This document shows, piece after piece, positions 1-11,490 of a stretch of 64,000 bases of DNA (position 1 is its first letter; every line of letters starts with the position of its first letter). Source of the stretch: Haliotis asinina (lineage: Eukaryota; Mollusca; Gastropoda; Lepetellida; Haliotidae). The stretch covers positions 6,307,501-6,371,500 of the forward strand of contig NC_090287.1 in assembly GCF_037392515.1 (NCBI RefSeq), given 5' to 3'. Under the pieces are notes generated by a model. It was not told the DNA's origin. It saw nothing but the letters and a program-made list of their open reading frames with translations, and searched no databases. A program made the position numbers and the translations under genes.

Positions 1-901
1 ATGTACTGGGAACAGGAGGGAGACATGCAGTGTGTGGGGCTCCCTCACCATCACAATATTCAAATATGCTCACAAATTTCCCTCTACAAACTTTATATTG
101 TTTCTGCATCAATCTACAAACTTTATATTGTTTCTGCATCATAACATGTAGACATAACATTTAGATCTGGGTAAAGTAAGTGGATGTGTGTTCAGAAAGG
201 ATCACAAACCGTGCCACCTAGGACAACATCAATTGGTTACTACAGTGTAAGCTAATAAAGCATCCGAGGGAGGTCCCTCTTCCACAAGACTGTAACTCCC
301 ATTCTTTTACACAGACATACATAAAGCTGTGCTCACTTTGTGGAACAGGCCCCAGTTTACTGAACTTGGATCATTTACTTTAACACTATGCCCCCTACTC
401 TGTCTCCAATCTGATCACATCCTATAGAAGTTACTGATGGTGAACTGTTGACATTTGCTGTCCAATCTTGGGCCTTCATTCGTAAACTTCAGCCTTAGCA
501 AAACAAGATTGCACCTAACAGAAATGTTCCTTTGATAGTACACCCTAATAGCTGTAGATTCCATAGTGCTCCGAGCAGGATGTACAACATATCCACAGCA
601 ATACAGTCACATATATATTTTTGTGTGACTAACTCCAATATTTTCTAAATGTTTGAGACACAGACTTCAGATATCATGCCATTCTCCCATTTATGACTCA
701 TTTGGCATTAGCCTCAACTCTAACTGGCTCATAAGGAAAATTATGTGATGTGATGTGATCTATGGAGGTGTCCTCCCACCTGTTTTCACTGAGATTGTGC
801 CAGTGTCTATGTGGGACCTAGGGACACACTGACTATTATCAGAGCCTTATTATCATTGACTGGATTGGTTTCCTATGATGCTTCCGATCATTCCAGCCTA
901 C

Positions 902-3900
902 CTTGTGATGGCGTTTACAAAACATCCCCATCAGGGTTTCCATGACAGCATCCTGCTGAGGTTCTGTGAACATCGCAAGATTCACCTGGTAGTTGAGGTT
1001 CACTGTGACAAAAATATTAAGCCAAAATAAATGACAGCTGCTGCACTGTTTCCACATGTGAGCTGTTCTAGACATGCAAGATTTAGGTCCCATCCTGTCA
1101 GGAAAGAGTATCATTCATGCAGAAAGCACATACTAATTACTATTTACTGGGTGGCTGAAAGTGCTGTGTGTGCATGCGTGAACACAAAATGATCTCATGA
1201 AGAGAAAAAATCTAGGATTCAAACCGAAAACAGATCCTGGTGAAGGTAAGGGATACAACCTGATGGGTACATCTCGCTACATGTCTGATGTACTTACATC
1301 TAGTCTTTCCACCTTTCTTGTAGTCTTCATGTCTTCGACATTGATGCTGAAAGCAGAAGCCAAGATGTCAATGCACATGTAAAAATTTCAATCAAATATC
1401 AGCAGTGACAGGAAAGCATCTTCATTGAATGAGCCACAGGAACAAACATAAGCATGCCAAAATGTGACCACATGGGGAGATATTTTTAGCTGAACAGGAG
1501 GTAGCTCATGGTGAGTGATTGTATGTCTGCTTTTAAGGAATTTCGAAGGAATTCAAGTTTCCACTAACCTTTCGTAAGTGGGGAAAGACAAGGTAAATAA
1601 GCATGAGTCAGGCTCAGGAAAAATTTCCATTTCAGCATGAATTATAGAGAGAGCCAATGACTAACTGATAATACCCTTGTATGGGGACGTGTATTACCCT
1701 GTGCACATCCCTGAAATCAAGTATCACCTTTCCAGTGAAGATGGATCGAAGGTATCCCTCACTGCCTAACACCATCATCTGGATATGGGATTCAGTCAGC
1801 TCTGATTCTGAGCTGAAACAAATTGGTGGAACATATTAAAATATAGATCAAGAAAACACTGGTGTCTGTACTCAGAAACAGAACAGACTGGTATTGGTAT
1901 GTGGGACCCATGAAGATCTGGGTTAGAATTGGTCTTGATTAACCTATACTTGTAAAAGGCAACTAATGGGATCGGGTGGTCAGAAGCTGACTTGGCTGAC
2001 ACGTCACCGTATCTGCATAGAATGATGCTTATGATGTTGATCACCCGATAGTCTGGGCCAGACTTGATTACTTACAGACCGCTGTTATATAGCTGTAATA
2101 TTGTGGATTGTGGCATACAAATAAACTCACTCACCACGGGTATGTGGAATACAAATGTATATAAAACAGATGGTTGGACACATTGCTCTTACCTGACTTG
2201 ACTCAGTTCATGTCTCAGGTCCTGTGTCAGGATCATAGGATGCTTAGGAAGTTCTTCCAGCTCCTCAATCAGATCACAGTCAATGGTATCACAGTCAATC
2301 ACCTCCTGAACCTCAGGGGGAGCATCCTTCTCTTTCATCAGGAGTGCCAAGGATCTCCTCCAGCTTCGGTCTCTTTTCTTCAAAGAAATCTGTGGCAGGT
2401 CTTCACAACTTGTTTTACTGGACACACTGCTCTCCGTTTCTACACATCTGCTTCTCTTAGGATTAGTTGCATCCCCATGACCTTCATCCAGCACTCTCCC
2501 TGTCTTCACTTTGGGAGTATCTGGATCAAATTCATGTATAAAACTTGCTGATGGTAAAGTCTCGTTCGATCCTACAGTAAGCCTTCTTTGAATTACATCC
2601 ACACCCAACTCTTTCTCTGAGCCTTTCAAAGTAGGTTTAGATCTTGAATGAAGAATCTGGTCTGTAACAGACACCTGGTCACGGTGAAAAGAAGTCTCTG
2701 GCATTATACAACAATCACTACCGTCCATGTCAGTTGTTATTTCATATTGTGGAGGTGTTTGAATACAAACAGGCTTACAGACTGCAGAGTTCTTTCTCTC
2801 CTTCGCTGGAGGATGTTCAGACTCTGCCTTCTGCAGTTCAATTATGTTGACTTCATCCTCAGTAACTTCATCAAAGTTCTCCATAAACATGTCCTCTGAG
2901 CCATAGGACCTGTTACCATGGTTACATGAATTAGTTTGAACATAGTCATTCTGGACATTCACTGACTTCAGTTTGCATTTTTGATAAGAATTTTCCAGAG
3001 ACATATCCAGGATTTTGCAAATTTCTGATCTTGAGCAGACCTCTGGTTCTGAGCAGTCTTTTTGTTCTGTTGGATTGCCTTCAACTTTGTCAACAATTTC
3101 ACCTGTTGGGTCCGGTTTAGTAATAATTTCATTATCAACAGATGCACAATCTTCTTCAGGTAAATCTCCAAAGAATGACATTCTGGTAAATTCAGCATCA
3201 CTTACTACATCCTCTACATGACCTCCAGCACACTTTCCTGGAGCCATCACTTCTTTTAAACTCTTCACTTTCTTAGCTTTCTTCGACAATTTGGGTCCGC
3301 TTCGCTTGACTCTGGACAGAGCAAAAAACAACATAAATAAATATATATCACACAGACATCAACCAAGGCATAAGTATAAAATGGCCATTAGTGTTGATTT
3401 AAATCATATGATTTGCTGAAAGAAGAAAACATGGAAACAGAGTTGTGAAAGTTCATGTACATGAAGGTTAACTTCGTGGTTAAAAGCGTTTGCTCATCAT
3501 CCTGAAGCCCAAGATTCGGAATCCTGCCCCCAATTCTCATTTCCGTCAGCTCAAAATCTGGGTGAGTATACATTCCCAGCAATTTGTCAAACAAGGCCAC
3601 CAAAAGACTGATTGCTCAGAACCATTTGCCATATTGTGTCATCGTACTGAGATGGTGAAGGATATTCCTAAAATATCAGCCTCAGGTTTGTCTGGCATAA
3701 ACAACTTTCAATCCTCAATATCTCCAGGGTATACATTCCGACATGTCTCCACTATACTCTGGATGCATCTACAGCTAAGCCCGATAAATGTATTACCTCC
3801 CTTGGCTGGCTTTTTATCCAATCAGGTGTATACGCTAGGAAATTGAGCGAACCAATCACAACTCACCTTCACTTTTTAAATATCTAACCGATTAAACTTG

Positions 3901-6900
3901 GCAACACAACCGTGCACAGGTTCTCTGAAAGAGGCAAAAGGAGTTCTGTCTTATATTTTTTTTCTTTTGAAATTGTCGGACCTATCAATGTTTCTATGAT
4001 TTCCTCAATATCTGTGTCGCTCTGTGAACAAACCTTTGCAGTTGCGACCGCCATCTTTGTTGTCATTGGCAAGTTCAGCTGTACAGCGGTTTAGCTGATT
4101 GGCTACTGTGAGAATGCGGAGCTAGCAAAGGGAGATAATAAAAAGGGTATACTGGAGATTCATCGGAACGTATACCCTGGAGATATCGAGGATGACAACT
4201 TTCATGACTAGCATGAACTGCAACTAGGACCCTAAGGTGACCCCATATCACTGAAGGGTTGAGCACAACATTAAGTCCAAGCCTTTCAACACAATTTCCA
4301 AAGATAGCCTATAACTTTGACTGACTATATCTAGTGTGCAGAAGCATACATGCTTTTTAGTTTTCTCTTGCGTGTGTCGGAGGGTGGGACTGTGACCACC
4401 TCATCTTGGCCTGTGGTGGTTGTTGCATGTGATCTAGCACCACCTGGTGTTGAAGTGCTGGGTTGTGACGACTTGGTTGGTGTGCCACCAGGGGGGACAA
4501 CTCTGTGGAAGTAACTGCTGATGCTAATTTTCTGTTGCTGTTGACTGCTGCTGCACTCCGTAGACATGGCCGACAGGATCTGAACAAAACACATCTCTCT
4601 AGAACAGTCGGGCTGAGGTCACAACTGAACATGAGCAAAATACAGATACTTGGTTCTCATACTCCAATGTTAAGGAAAATACCAAATCGAAGACATGCTG
4701 TTACTGACCTGAACCAGGCTGTAACTAACGTGTGCTAGGCTGTAACTGACCTTATCCTGGCTGTAACTGACCTGATCAGTGCTGTAACTGTGCTAGGCTG
4801 TAACTGAGCTGAACCATGCTGTAACTGACATGATCCAGACTATAACTGACCTGAGCAATGCTGTAACTGACCTGTGCCATGCCCCAAATGACCTGATCAA
4901 TGCTGTAACTAACCTGAGCCATGCTGCTGTGCTTGGACTTCTCCTTTAGGAGACAGCTGTACACGACAAGCTTCTCATGGTGCAGACTCAGGCTTCGGTA
5001 TCCACAAGTCCACGCTGCAATCACACGACATAGTGGGGTATCACTGCGATATGTCTGTATGCTCAGAGTAAGATGGGCTATTTCTTATTCTTCATTTAAG
5101 AGTCAGAAATGTAACTTTCTGAATATAATTGATATTTTACACTTATCCTGACTCATGGGTATTATGCTTATTATACTTGACGCTATGTGTCAGGATAAGA
5201 ATAAAATATCAATTTTATTCAGTAAATTACAGATTTCTCCTTAGCCTCCTTATCCTCTTCGTGAGGATAGCAGAACACTTGAAGTCCTTGATGTTCCCTT
5301 CAAATTGAAGTGGACATGCAATACATTCACCCACAAGAAGCCTCCCTTTCCCCTCATTACGATCATGACCAGCCATGCGTGACACTCTCTCTCTGAATTT
5401 CGTAAGCCCGACATGAGTGGGTGAGAGAGTGAGTTTAGTTTCACGTTGCACTCAGCAATATTTCAGCAATATTCCAGCTATATGGAGGAGGTCTGTAAAT
5501 TACACTGGAACATGATTTCATCAACTTAGACCAAGTAATAGATAGTGATTACAAACCAAAAACCGAATACGACACAATTTAGATTACAGGGCTGAAATTA
5601 AGCAAAAACTTATCGCCGTATTGGGACCCAAAGAGCTTCCAACTGTCCTCGTCGGGCGATGAAAGACAGAGTGACAAGCATGGCTTGTCATGTGACCATA
5701 ATGGCGGGAAAGGGAGGCTTCTGGTGGGTGAGTGCATTGTACATCTGCTTCAATTAGAATGAACTTCAAGTGATTTCAAGGGAGGAGATAAGCATAATAA
5801 GCATGAGTCAGGATAAGGAAAAATCTGTAATTTTCTGAATAAACTTGACATTTTACAATTATCCAGACTCATTGTGTCAAACATAACAAACATAATAAAC
5901 ATGAGTCAGGATAAGGAAAAAATGTCACTAACTGATCTCAATCACAATGAGAAACAAGACATTTCCATGGTGATCAAACAATTGGAAACTGATAAAAGAA
6001 AAAAAGTTTGGTCAAATCATAATAATGACACTGACTAACAACACGAAATCTTCATATAATCGTTACTGACTAGAAAACATCAGGCTCATGAATAGCAGCA
6101 CACAGATGTCTGATCTCCCTGAGTATCTCATTCAAAAGTCTGTAACAGCAGTAAACTCAGTACTTGATGGATGAATTTCCATTTAACAAACAACTGATTA
6201 CTCTTGGCAAATAAGTATTGTGAAAACAATGACATTTGGACCTAAACCTGATTGGTATACGAGAGAAGCATATGTCAGTGGTATGACTGCAAGACTGCAG
6301 TGTATAACTATAATGGGTGTATGACAGCAGTGTGTGAAGGGTGTATGACTATCATGACGTGACGGGTGAATGACTGTGAGGTAAAACAGGTGTATTACAC
6401 GTGTATGAAGACTATATGACAGGTGTATGAAGATTGTATGACAGGTGTATGAACACTGTATGACACGTGTATGAAGACTGTATGACAGGTGTTTGAAGAA
6501 TGTATGAAAGCTGTATGAAGAATGTATGACAGGTGCATGATGACTATATGACAGATGTATGAAGATTGTATGACAGGTGTAGAATTTCCAAAAAGCAGAG
6601 TATGATAGGTGTATGAAAGATGTACGACAGGTTTTTACCAAGTACATAACTGTTGACAGTGGTGTCAGACAGCAAGAACGGACAGGTATATGACTGTATG
6701 ACAGGTGTGACAATGACATACTGACCCTGCTGATCCTCTTCACTGTCACTTGTGTACAGTGGCTGAGATTGCGGCAGGAGACAGGTCTCGAACTCAGGCT
6801 TAGCTCGAAAATCATATCCAAGACGAACTGTAGGACCTAACAGCAGGAATATAAACAAATCACTAGCATTTTTCTTGTGTGGGTGAAGAAGGACGTTTAA

Positions 6901-9863
6901 AAAGTCAGGTAACTCCCTCTCTTTACCTCTAGTTCGTTGTATAGACGGGTTTCTACTTTCATATTCAACAAAGCAGGTATACCTGCCAAGACATTCATTT
7001 AAAGCATTACTTAATTGATAAGTAATGTAACAGTGAGGGTAGCATGCTGTTGTGTTTTACCTTGTGAAGTCATAAACATTTGATGGTGACAAGAGTTATT
7101 TTCTTAAGAATGACATTATGTTATGGCCACAAGCTTATCATAGGGTCAATATTTTGCAGGTAGCTTCGTGGAAAGATCATTTACATTGCAAGGATACAGT
7201 GGTCATTACTTTATGTTGATCAGTTCACAACTGACCCATCTGTTACAATAAATAAACATTGCCATCATGAACAACACACTAGAACCTGAAGCTGTCTGTT
7301 TCCTACGCTATTAACATGATCAATTTCCAGAATTATCTGGACCTCCAACTGTTCTCCTGACCTAAAACAAAATGTCAGAAATCTGATGTGGCATGACATC
7401 AGACACCATAGCTCACCCGTCATGATGTCAGACTTGACCATGTCTTTGGTTATTTCACGTTTTTTCAACTTCACCCTTTCAAAAATTGGTCCCCGCAATA
7501 ACTGTAAGACTTCCTGAAACATGAAGTCATGACATACAGATTCCTGTACCATACTGAATCATGACATACAGATTCCTCTGGCATATTGAATTATGACAGA
7601 TTCCTCTTCCATACTGAATTATGACATAGTTTTCCCTGCCATAGTGAATTATGACATACAGATTCCTCTGCCATAGTGAATTATGACATACAGATTCCTC
7701 TGCCATATTGAATTATGACATACAGACTCCTCTGCAGTATTGAATTATGACACAGATTCCATTGCCATACAGAATTATGAGAGTTTCCTCTGCAACATAT
7801 GTCATATTTGGGATTTCACTTTCTTAGTAAAGTACAAATTCTAGTACTTTATTCGGTTGAGTCCCATCCGGGATTCAAACCCGCACCCTCAGAGTCAGGC
7901 ACCTAATCGCCAGCACACAAAGTCAGCTGCCTAGCCCGCTCAGCCACCGCGACTTCCAAGTCGCTAGAATTTGTACTTTACTAAGAAAGTGAAATCCCAA
8001 ATATGACATATGTTGCATTTGACCACTTTCTAAATGGCATCGTGTAATCATAGTTTCCTCTGCATTATTGAAATGACATGCTGACTCCTCTTCCATACTG
8101 AATGACAGATTCCTCTACCATATTGAATTAAGACATACAGATTACTCTTCCACATTGAATTATGAGTTTCCTCTGCCATGTTGAATTGACACACAGATTC
8201 CTCTTCCATATTGAATTGATGTACAGATTTCTCTGTTATATTGAATTTTGCCATACAGATTCCTCTTCCATATTGAATTATGACATACAAATTTCTCTGT
8301 TATATTGAAGGGTAACATAAAACTGAAACCACTGCTTCAAGAAACTGAAAGCAAGCGAGTGAATGAGTGAGTGAGTGAGTTTAGTTTTACGTCGCACTTA
8401 GCAATATTCCAGCTATATGGCGACGGTCTGTGAATAATCGAGTCTGGACCAGACAATCCAGTGATCAACAACATGAGCATCGACCTGCGCAATTGGGAAC
8501 CGATGATATGTGTCAACCAAGTCAGCTAGTCTGACCACCCGATCCCATTAGTCGCCTCTTACGACAAGCATAGTCGCCTTTTATGGCAAGCATGGGTTGC
8601 TGAAGGCCTATTCTACCCCGGGACCTTCACGGGTCAGAAACTGAAAGCACAGTTGGATAATTAAATTAATCTTTTCACAATGCTGTTTACAGGGTATCCA
8701 GCAAGTCGGTGATCAGTTCTTTTTGTAACTATCACAGTGTTGAAAATTCACTTTTTCATGAAGTAGCAAGTACTTGTGACCTGCCCCCGATTTCTCGAAA
8801 CAAAACTTAAGTTTTTACTCATATTTCAAATTGAGTTTGACAGTTTGAAACAGCTGAAATTTTAAGACAACTGCATCTTTAAAATAAAAAAGCCCAAATA
8901 AATTAAGCAATATATTCACAAAATGCAAACTGTCTTCCACTTTTAAGTACATCATCAATTTCAGTACATTCAGGGAAATGCATTATCTTAAATTTGAGTA
9001 AAAACTGTAACTTAAGTCAAAACTCAGACTTAACTTTGTTTTGTGAAATCGGGGCCTGGTTTAAAAACAGGTGGCAAAATCTTTTACCTGGTAGCAGCAC
9101 TTCTGTCCTATTGCATAAATACTAAAATACATCATATAATCAGTTCATAGCGTGGTAAGTACCTCTTCATACTGGTATTTATCAAAAGGTGAGCTTTTAT
9201 CGCCCTTGTGCTTCAAGAATTGATGAATGTTCATTATCAAACATATGAAGCAGAAATGTTCTTACTTCTGCATATGCGCACTGAGCTCACTGGTTCTCTG
9301 TCGCATTTATGCAATTTTTGTTTTGTGTAAGTGAACATTTCCATTTCTCGGAAATTAAAAGACCAGTATCAGTAAGTTTATGAGTGAAAGTGCACAGTGG
9401 AGATCTATCCTTTGAAAATGATGGTTAATTGATGAACATAAGAAGTTTCACTAAAAAATACCAGGTAACAAGTTGTTGCTACTATGTGTTTTTTTCAGGT
9501 AGCAAATTAAGATTTTGATTAGCAAATTTGCTACCTGAAAAAAACACACAGTAGCAAATTAAAGCATTAATTTCAAACCCTGTTGTCAGTACATTCTTTT
9601 ACCAAATGATGTCAAGGAACGACATACTGTGTTTCAAAAAATGAAAACCTGCCTGCACGACATGCCAAAGGTATGAAAAGCTTGGTTTTGAAAACAATAC
9701 ATATGCATGCTAAACTAATTTCTGAAAACAAATTCTTATGCCCCTCAACATAAATAAACTGAATGGTTACCTGGAAATGTCGATCTTCAAACTGTGTAGA
9801 CAAATCAGAATTCTCAGAAGACATTGGGTGTATCTCAACCTGTAGAGCTTTCCATTTCTGCAC
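902..9863 (-). CDS. Unidentified multi-exon nuclear-type protein, partial (both ends open)
   Basis: Eight exons join without phase conflict: 9863-9771, 7513-7417, 6827-6726, 5014-4914, 4579-4350, 3311-2193, 1812-1698 and 985-902, giving about 647 codons. All junctions are GT-AG. I do not recognise the family. Seen: a hydrophilic protein with a Ser/Gln/Thr-rich stretch, a PCNA-binding-like motif (ISISSYFHR) in the 4579-4350 exon, a basic KRKLKS cluster just after it, a long acidic low-complexity exon (3311-2193), and a compact, better-conserved-looking end (MMVLGSEGYLR, then ILDFRDVHR and VNLAMFTEPQQD). This suggests a nuclear, perhaps DNA-repair, factor, which is inference only. The true start and the last exon are not assigned; 11398-11281 is a candidate first exon but is out of phase with 9863. 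Human MKKS has SLX4IP head-to-head, but this protein does not resemble my memory of SLX4IP. Confidence 0.6.
1905..2137 (-). mobile_element. Abalone SINE family A, diverged copy
   Basis: Begins GACCCATGAAGATC, contains a GGGATCGGGTGGTCAG block and ends in the ATATAGCTGTAATATTG tail followed by ACTCACTCAC. It is an old copy with many substitutions. It lies in the intron upstream of the 1812-1698 exon of the unidentified gene. Confidence 0.75.
4680..4913. repeat. ~20-21 bp minisatellite filling an intron, seeded at a splice donor
   Basis: On the minus strand the unit is about GTCAGTTACAGCATTGCTCA, repeated roughly ten times with drift. The first unit contains the real exon end and donor (CAG then GTTAGT at 4914/4913). 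The array fills most of the 334 bp intron between exons 5014-4914 and 4579-4350, so many units carry a CAG-GTCAGT donor-like site. Confidence 0.75.
5100..5935. repeat. Foldback (inverted-repeat) element with a SINE fragment in its loop
   Basis: The block at about 5227-5400 is the imperfect inverse of about 5610-5800; both share AGAAGCCTCCCTTTCCC in opposite orientations. Outer flanks carry repeated AGTCAGGATAAGG / CCTTATCCTGACT motifs at 5147, 5192, 5806 and 5905; a related motif lies alone near 1605. The loop holds a truncated family A SINE at 5417-5510. This looks like a nonautonomous foldback DNA element, in an intron of the unidentified gene. Confidence 0.6.
5417..5510 (+). mobile_element. 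Abalone SINE family A, fragment
   Basis: Contains GTGAGTTTAGTTTCACG, a doubled GCAATATT segment and ATTCCAGCTATATGGAG, then loses similarity. Only the part corresponding to the element's 3' tail in inverse orientation is present. Confidence 0.7.
6290..6720. repeat. ~22 bp minisatellite
   Basis: Degenerate tandem repeat of about GTATGAAGATTGTATGACAG, some 18-20 units, directly 3' of the 6827-6726 exon in transcript direction. Apparent long frames through it come from the repeat. Confidence 0.75.
7527..8320. repeat. ~32 bp minisatellite upstream of an exon acceptor, interrupted by an inserted element
   Basis: Units related to GAATTATGACATACAGATTC plus CTCTGCCATATT recur from 7527 to 7790 and from 8045 to 8320. 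The gap is filled by a 227 bp inverted-repeat element. The array begins only ~14 bp from the acceptor of the 7513-7417 exon. Confidence 0.75.
7791..8017. mobile_element. 227 bp element: tRNA-like core inside perfect 54 bp inverted repeats
   Basis: Positions 7791-7844 and 7964-8017 are exact reverse complements over 54 bp (ends TGCAACATATGTCATATTTG). On the minus strand the core has a pol III A-box-like GTGGCTGAGCGGGC and a B-box-like GGTTTGAATCC, in the order and spacing of a long-variable-arm (Leu/Ser type) tRNA. It is not a functional tRNA: I cannot build a proper anticodon stem. It is inserted within the minisatellite. Confidence 0.75.
8356..8635 (+). mobile_element. Abalone SINE family A, near full length
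   Basis: Runs from a GAGTGAGTGAG tail through GCAATATTCCAGCTATATGG, GTCTGGACCAGACAATCC, CTGACCACCCGATCCC and CGCCTTTTATGGCAAGCATG to CCTTCACGGGTC. It is the best-preserved plus-oriented copy. By comparison with family B, the GTGA end is the element's 3' end, so the element's sense strand is minus here. Confidence 0.9.
8783..9056. mobile_element. MITE-like inverted-repeat element (~275 bp)
   Basis: The left end CCCCCGATTTCTCGAAAC matches, inverted, the right end GTGAAATCGGGGCC; similarity extends inward through the TTAAGTTTTTACTCA region. It has no coding capacity. It belongs with other hairpins here that share TCTCGAAAC and GGGGCC ends. Confidence 0.7.
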
Positions 9864-10196
9864 CTGTTTCCATGAACATGCTTATTAAATGTCATCAGTA
9901 AGGGTCATAGTTTGATTTTTCTTATGACATCTGTAGCTGACTCAGTGTTTGAACTTGACATACAAATCTTGGAGTCATCATGACTCCCTTGTGTCAGGAG
10001 AGGGAGTCATGGACATGTCTTTGTGAGACAACTTCAATTTTCATCAAAACATCAACAGTGACTGTTTAAGAATGAACAACCCCCCCCCAAAAAAAAAAAC
10101 AAGGTAAGTCTGGTCAAGAGGTCAAGTATTTAATCAGAACTAAACTGTTAACTGGCAAATGTTTAGTTCTAGAAGTTCTGGATATCTGAACTACGG

Positions 10197-10465
10197 GTGA
10201 GTGAGTGAGTTTAGTTTTATGCCACACTCAGCAATATTCCAACTATATGGCGATGGTCTGTAAATAATGGAGTCTGGATCAGACAATCCATTGATCAACA
10301 GCATAAGCATCGATCTCTGCAATTGGTAACCAATGACGTGATGTCAGCAAAGACAGCAAGTGTGACCAACTGGTCCAGTTAGTCGCCTCTTACGAAAACC
10401 ACAGTAGTCTTTTCTGGCAAGCATGGGTTGTTGAAGGCCTACTCTACCCCATATCTTCACGGGTT
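10197..10465 (+). mobile_element. Abalone SINE family A
   Basis: A near full-length plus-oriented copy from GTGAGTGAGTGAGTTTAG to ATCTTCACGGGT, more diverged than the 8356 copy. Confidence 0.85.
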
Positions 10466-10746
10466 TCCGAACCAAGGACCTAGTACCATTTCGTCAACAC
10501 TGTTGCAAGCTTCTTAAATCACAACATATTTGAGATAATTTGTGCATCAAATGTGCAGGTTTTCTACGACATGTCAAACACTGTGACTTAAGTTGAATAT
10601 GAGGCTCTTGTGAAGGTCAACACAAATGCAATAACTGAACATTATTTAATGGTACACCTACAGAATACTGGATATCTACCAGGCATATTCAGGTTACCCT
10701 AAGTAACTGAAGGAATTACGGCAAATTTGAAGGAATTGCATCTCAA

Positions 10747-11490
10747 ATGTAAACAAACGCAGCCCACTCGTGAAACAGTTGCAGGGATATCGGTAGTTCA
10801 GCGGTAATAACAGAAACACAACGCTCCTATCGGAAACAATGTTGGTAATACTAGAAACAAGATCGGCCATCTTCGGAGATTTCTTGGCTCAGTTCCATGA
10901 TTTGTCGGTCGTGTCCTGAAACTCACACATCAAAACATGGTGTCACTGGAAGGAGCACCCTTCTCGGTGAGTTTTGTTTTTAGTTTCTACTGTTTTCATT
11001 TTCATAATTATCCATCTTTGACCACCCGTGTTGGTATGAGGTGTTATCGGGGCTATAAATTATTTTTTTAGGAAAAGATCGTCTTTGCAAAAGAGCGTCA
11101 TAAGTCATGCCCCTTGATGCTTCCGATGTTCAGATGTAAACAACCTTCGGTGGCATGACTTATGATGCTCTTTCGCAGTGTCGATCTTTTCCTAAAACGA
11201 TAATTTAAAGCTCTGACAAAGTGGTCAAAGATGGATAAATTATGAAAATTAAAACAGTAGAAACTAAAAACAAAACTCACCGAGACGGGTGCTTCTTCCA
11301 GTGAGGCTATGTTTTGATGTGCTAGTTTCAGGACGTGACTGACAAATCACGGAACTGAGCCGAGAAATCTCTGAAGATGTTTCAAGCATTACCGACATTG
11401 TTTCCGAAAGGAGCGTTGTGTTTCTGTTATTACCGCTAAACTACCGATATCGCTGCAATTGTTTCATGAGTGGGCTGCGTTTGTTTACAT
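10747..11490. repeat. ~740 bp palindrome (arms ~345-365 bp, short loop)
   Basis: The sequence from 10747 reads almost the same as the reverse complement ending at 11490. Both outer ends carry a block related to TGTAAACAAACGCAGCCCAC. The arms stay similar to about 11112 and 11150, leaving a loop of roughly 40 bp. Each arm holds a first-exon-like block and a GTGAGT donor directed outward from the arm start: plus-strand donor after 10966, minus-strand donor before 11281. Arm differences are scattered substitutions and small indels, so the duplication is not brand new. It lies between two divergent genes, as expected for an inverted duplication of a promoter and first exon. Confidence 0.85.
11281..11398 (-). 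CDS. Candidate first coding exon in palindrome right arm
   Basis: An ATG at 11398 opens 39 codons (beginning MSVMLETSSEISR) that end at a strong splice donor (GTGAGT) at 11280. It sits in the right arm of the large palindrome and points towards the unidentified minus-strand gene. It leaves one base over and does not join in frame to the 9863-9771 exon, so a missed intermediate exon is needed, or this exon is 5' untranslated. The mirror copy in the left arm keeps its donor (after 10966), but its corresponding reading frame is interrupted. Confidence 0.35.

Noticed and set aside
6198-6821. A 207-residue minus-strand frame rich in HTxxSY repeats
   Set aside because: It reads through the 22 bp minisatellite in the wrong frame for the real 6827-6726 exon.
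7860-7960. A functional tRNA gene on the minus strand
   Set aside because: A and B boxes are present, but I cannot form a proper anticodon stem-loop, and the core sits in a transposable element.
902-9863. Identification of the minus-strand gene as SLX4IP
   Set aside because: SLX4IP neighbours human MKKS head-to-head, which makes it tempting, but none of the translated exons resembles SLX4IP as I remember it.
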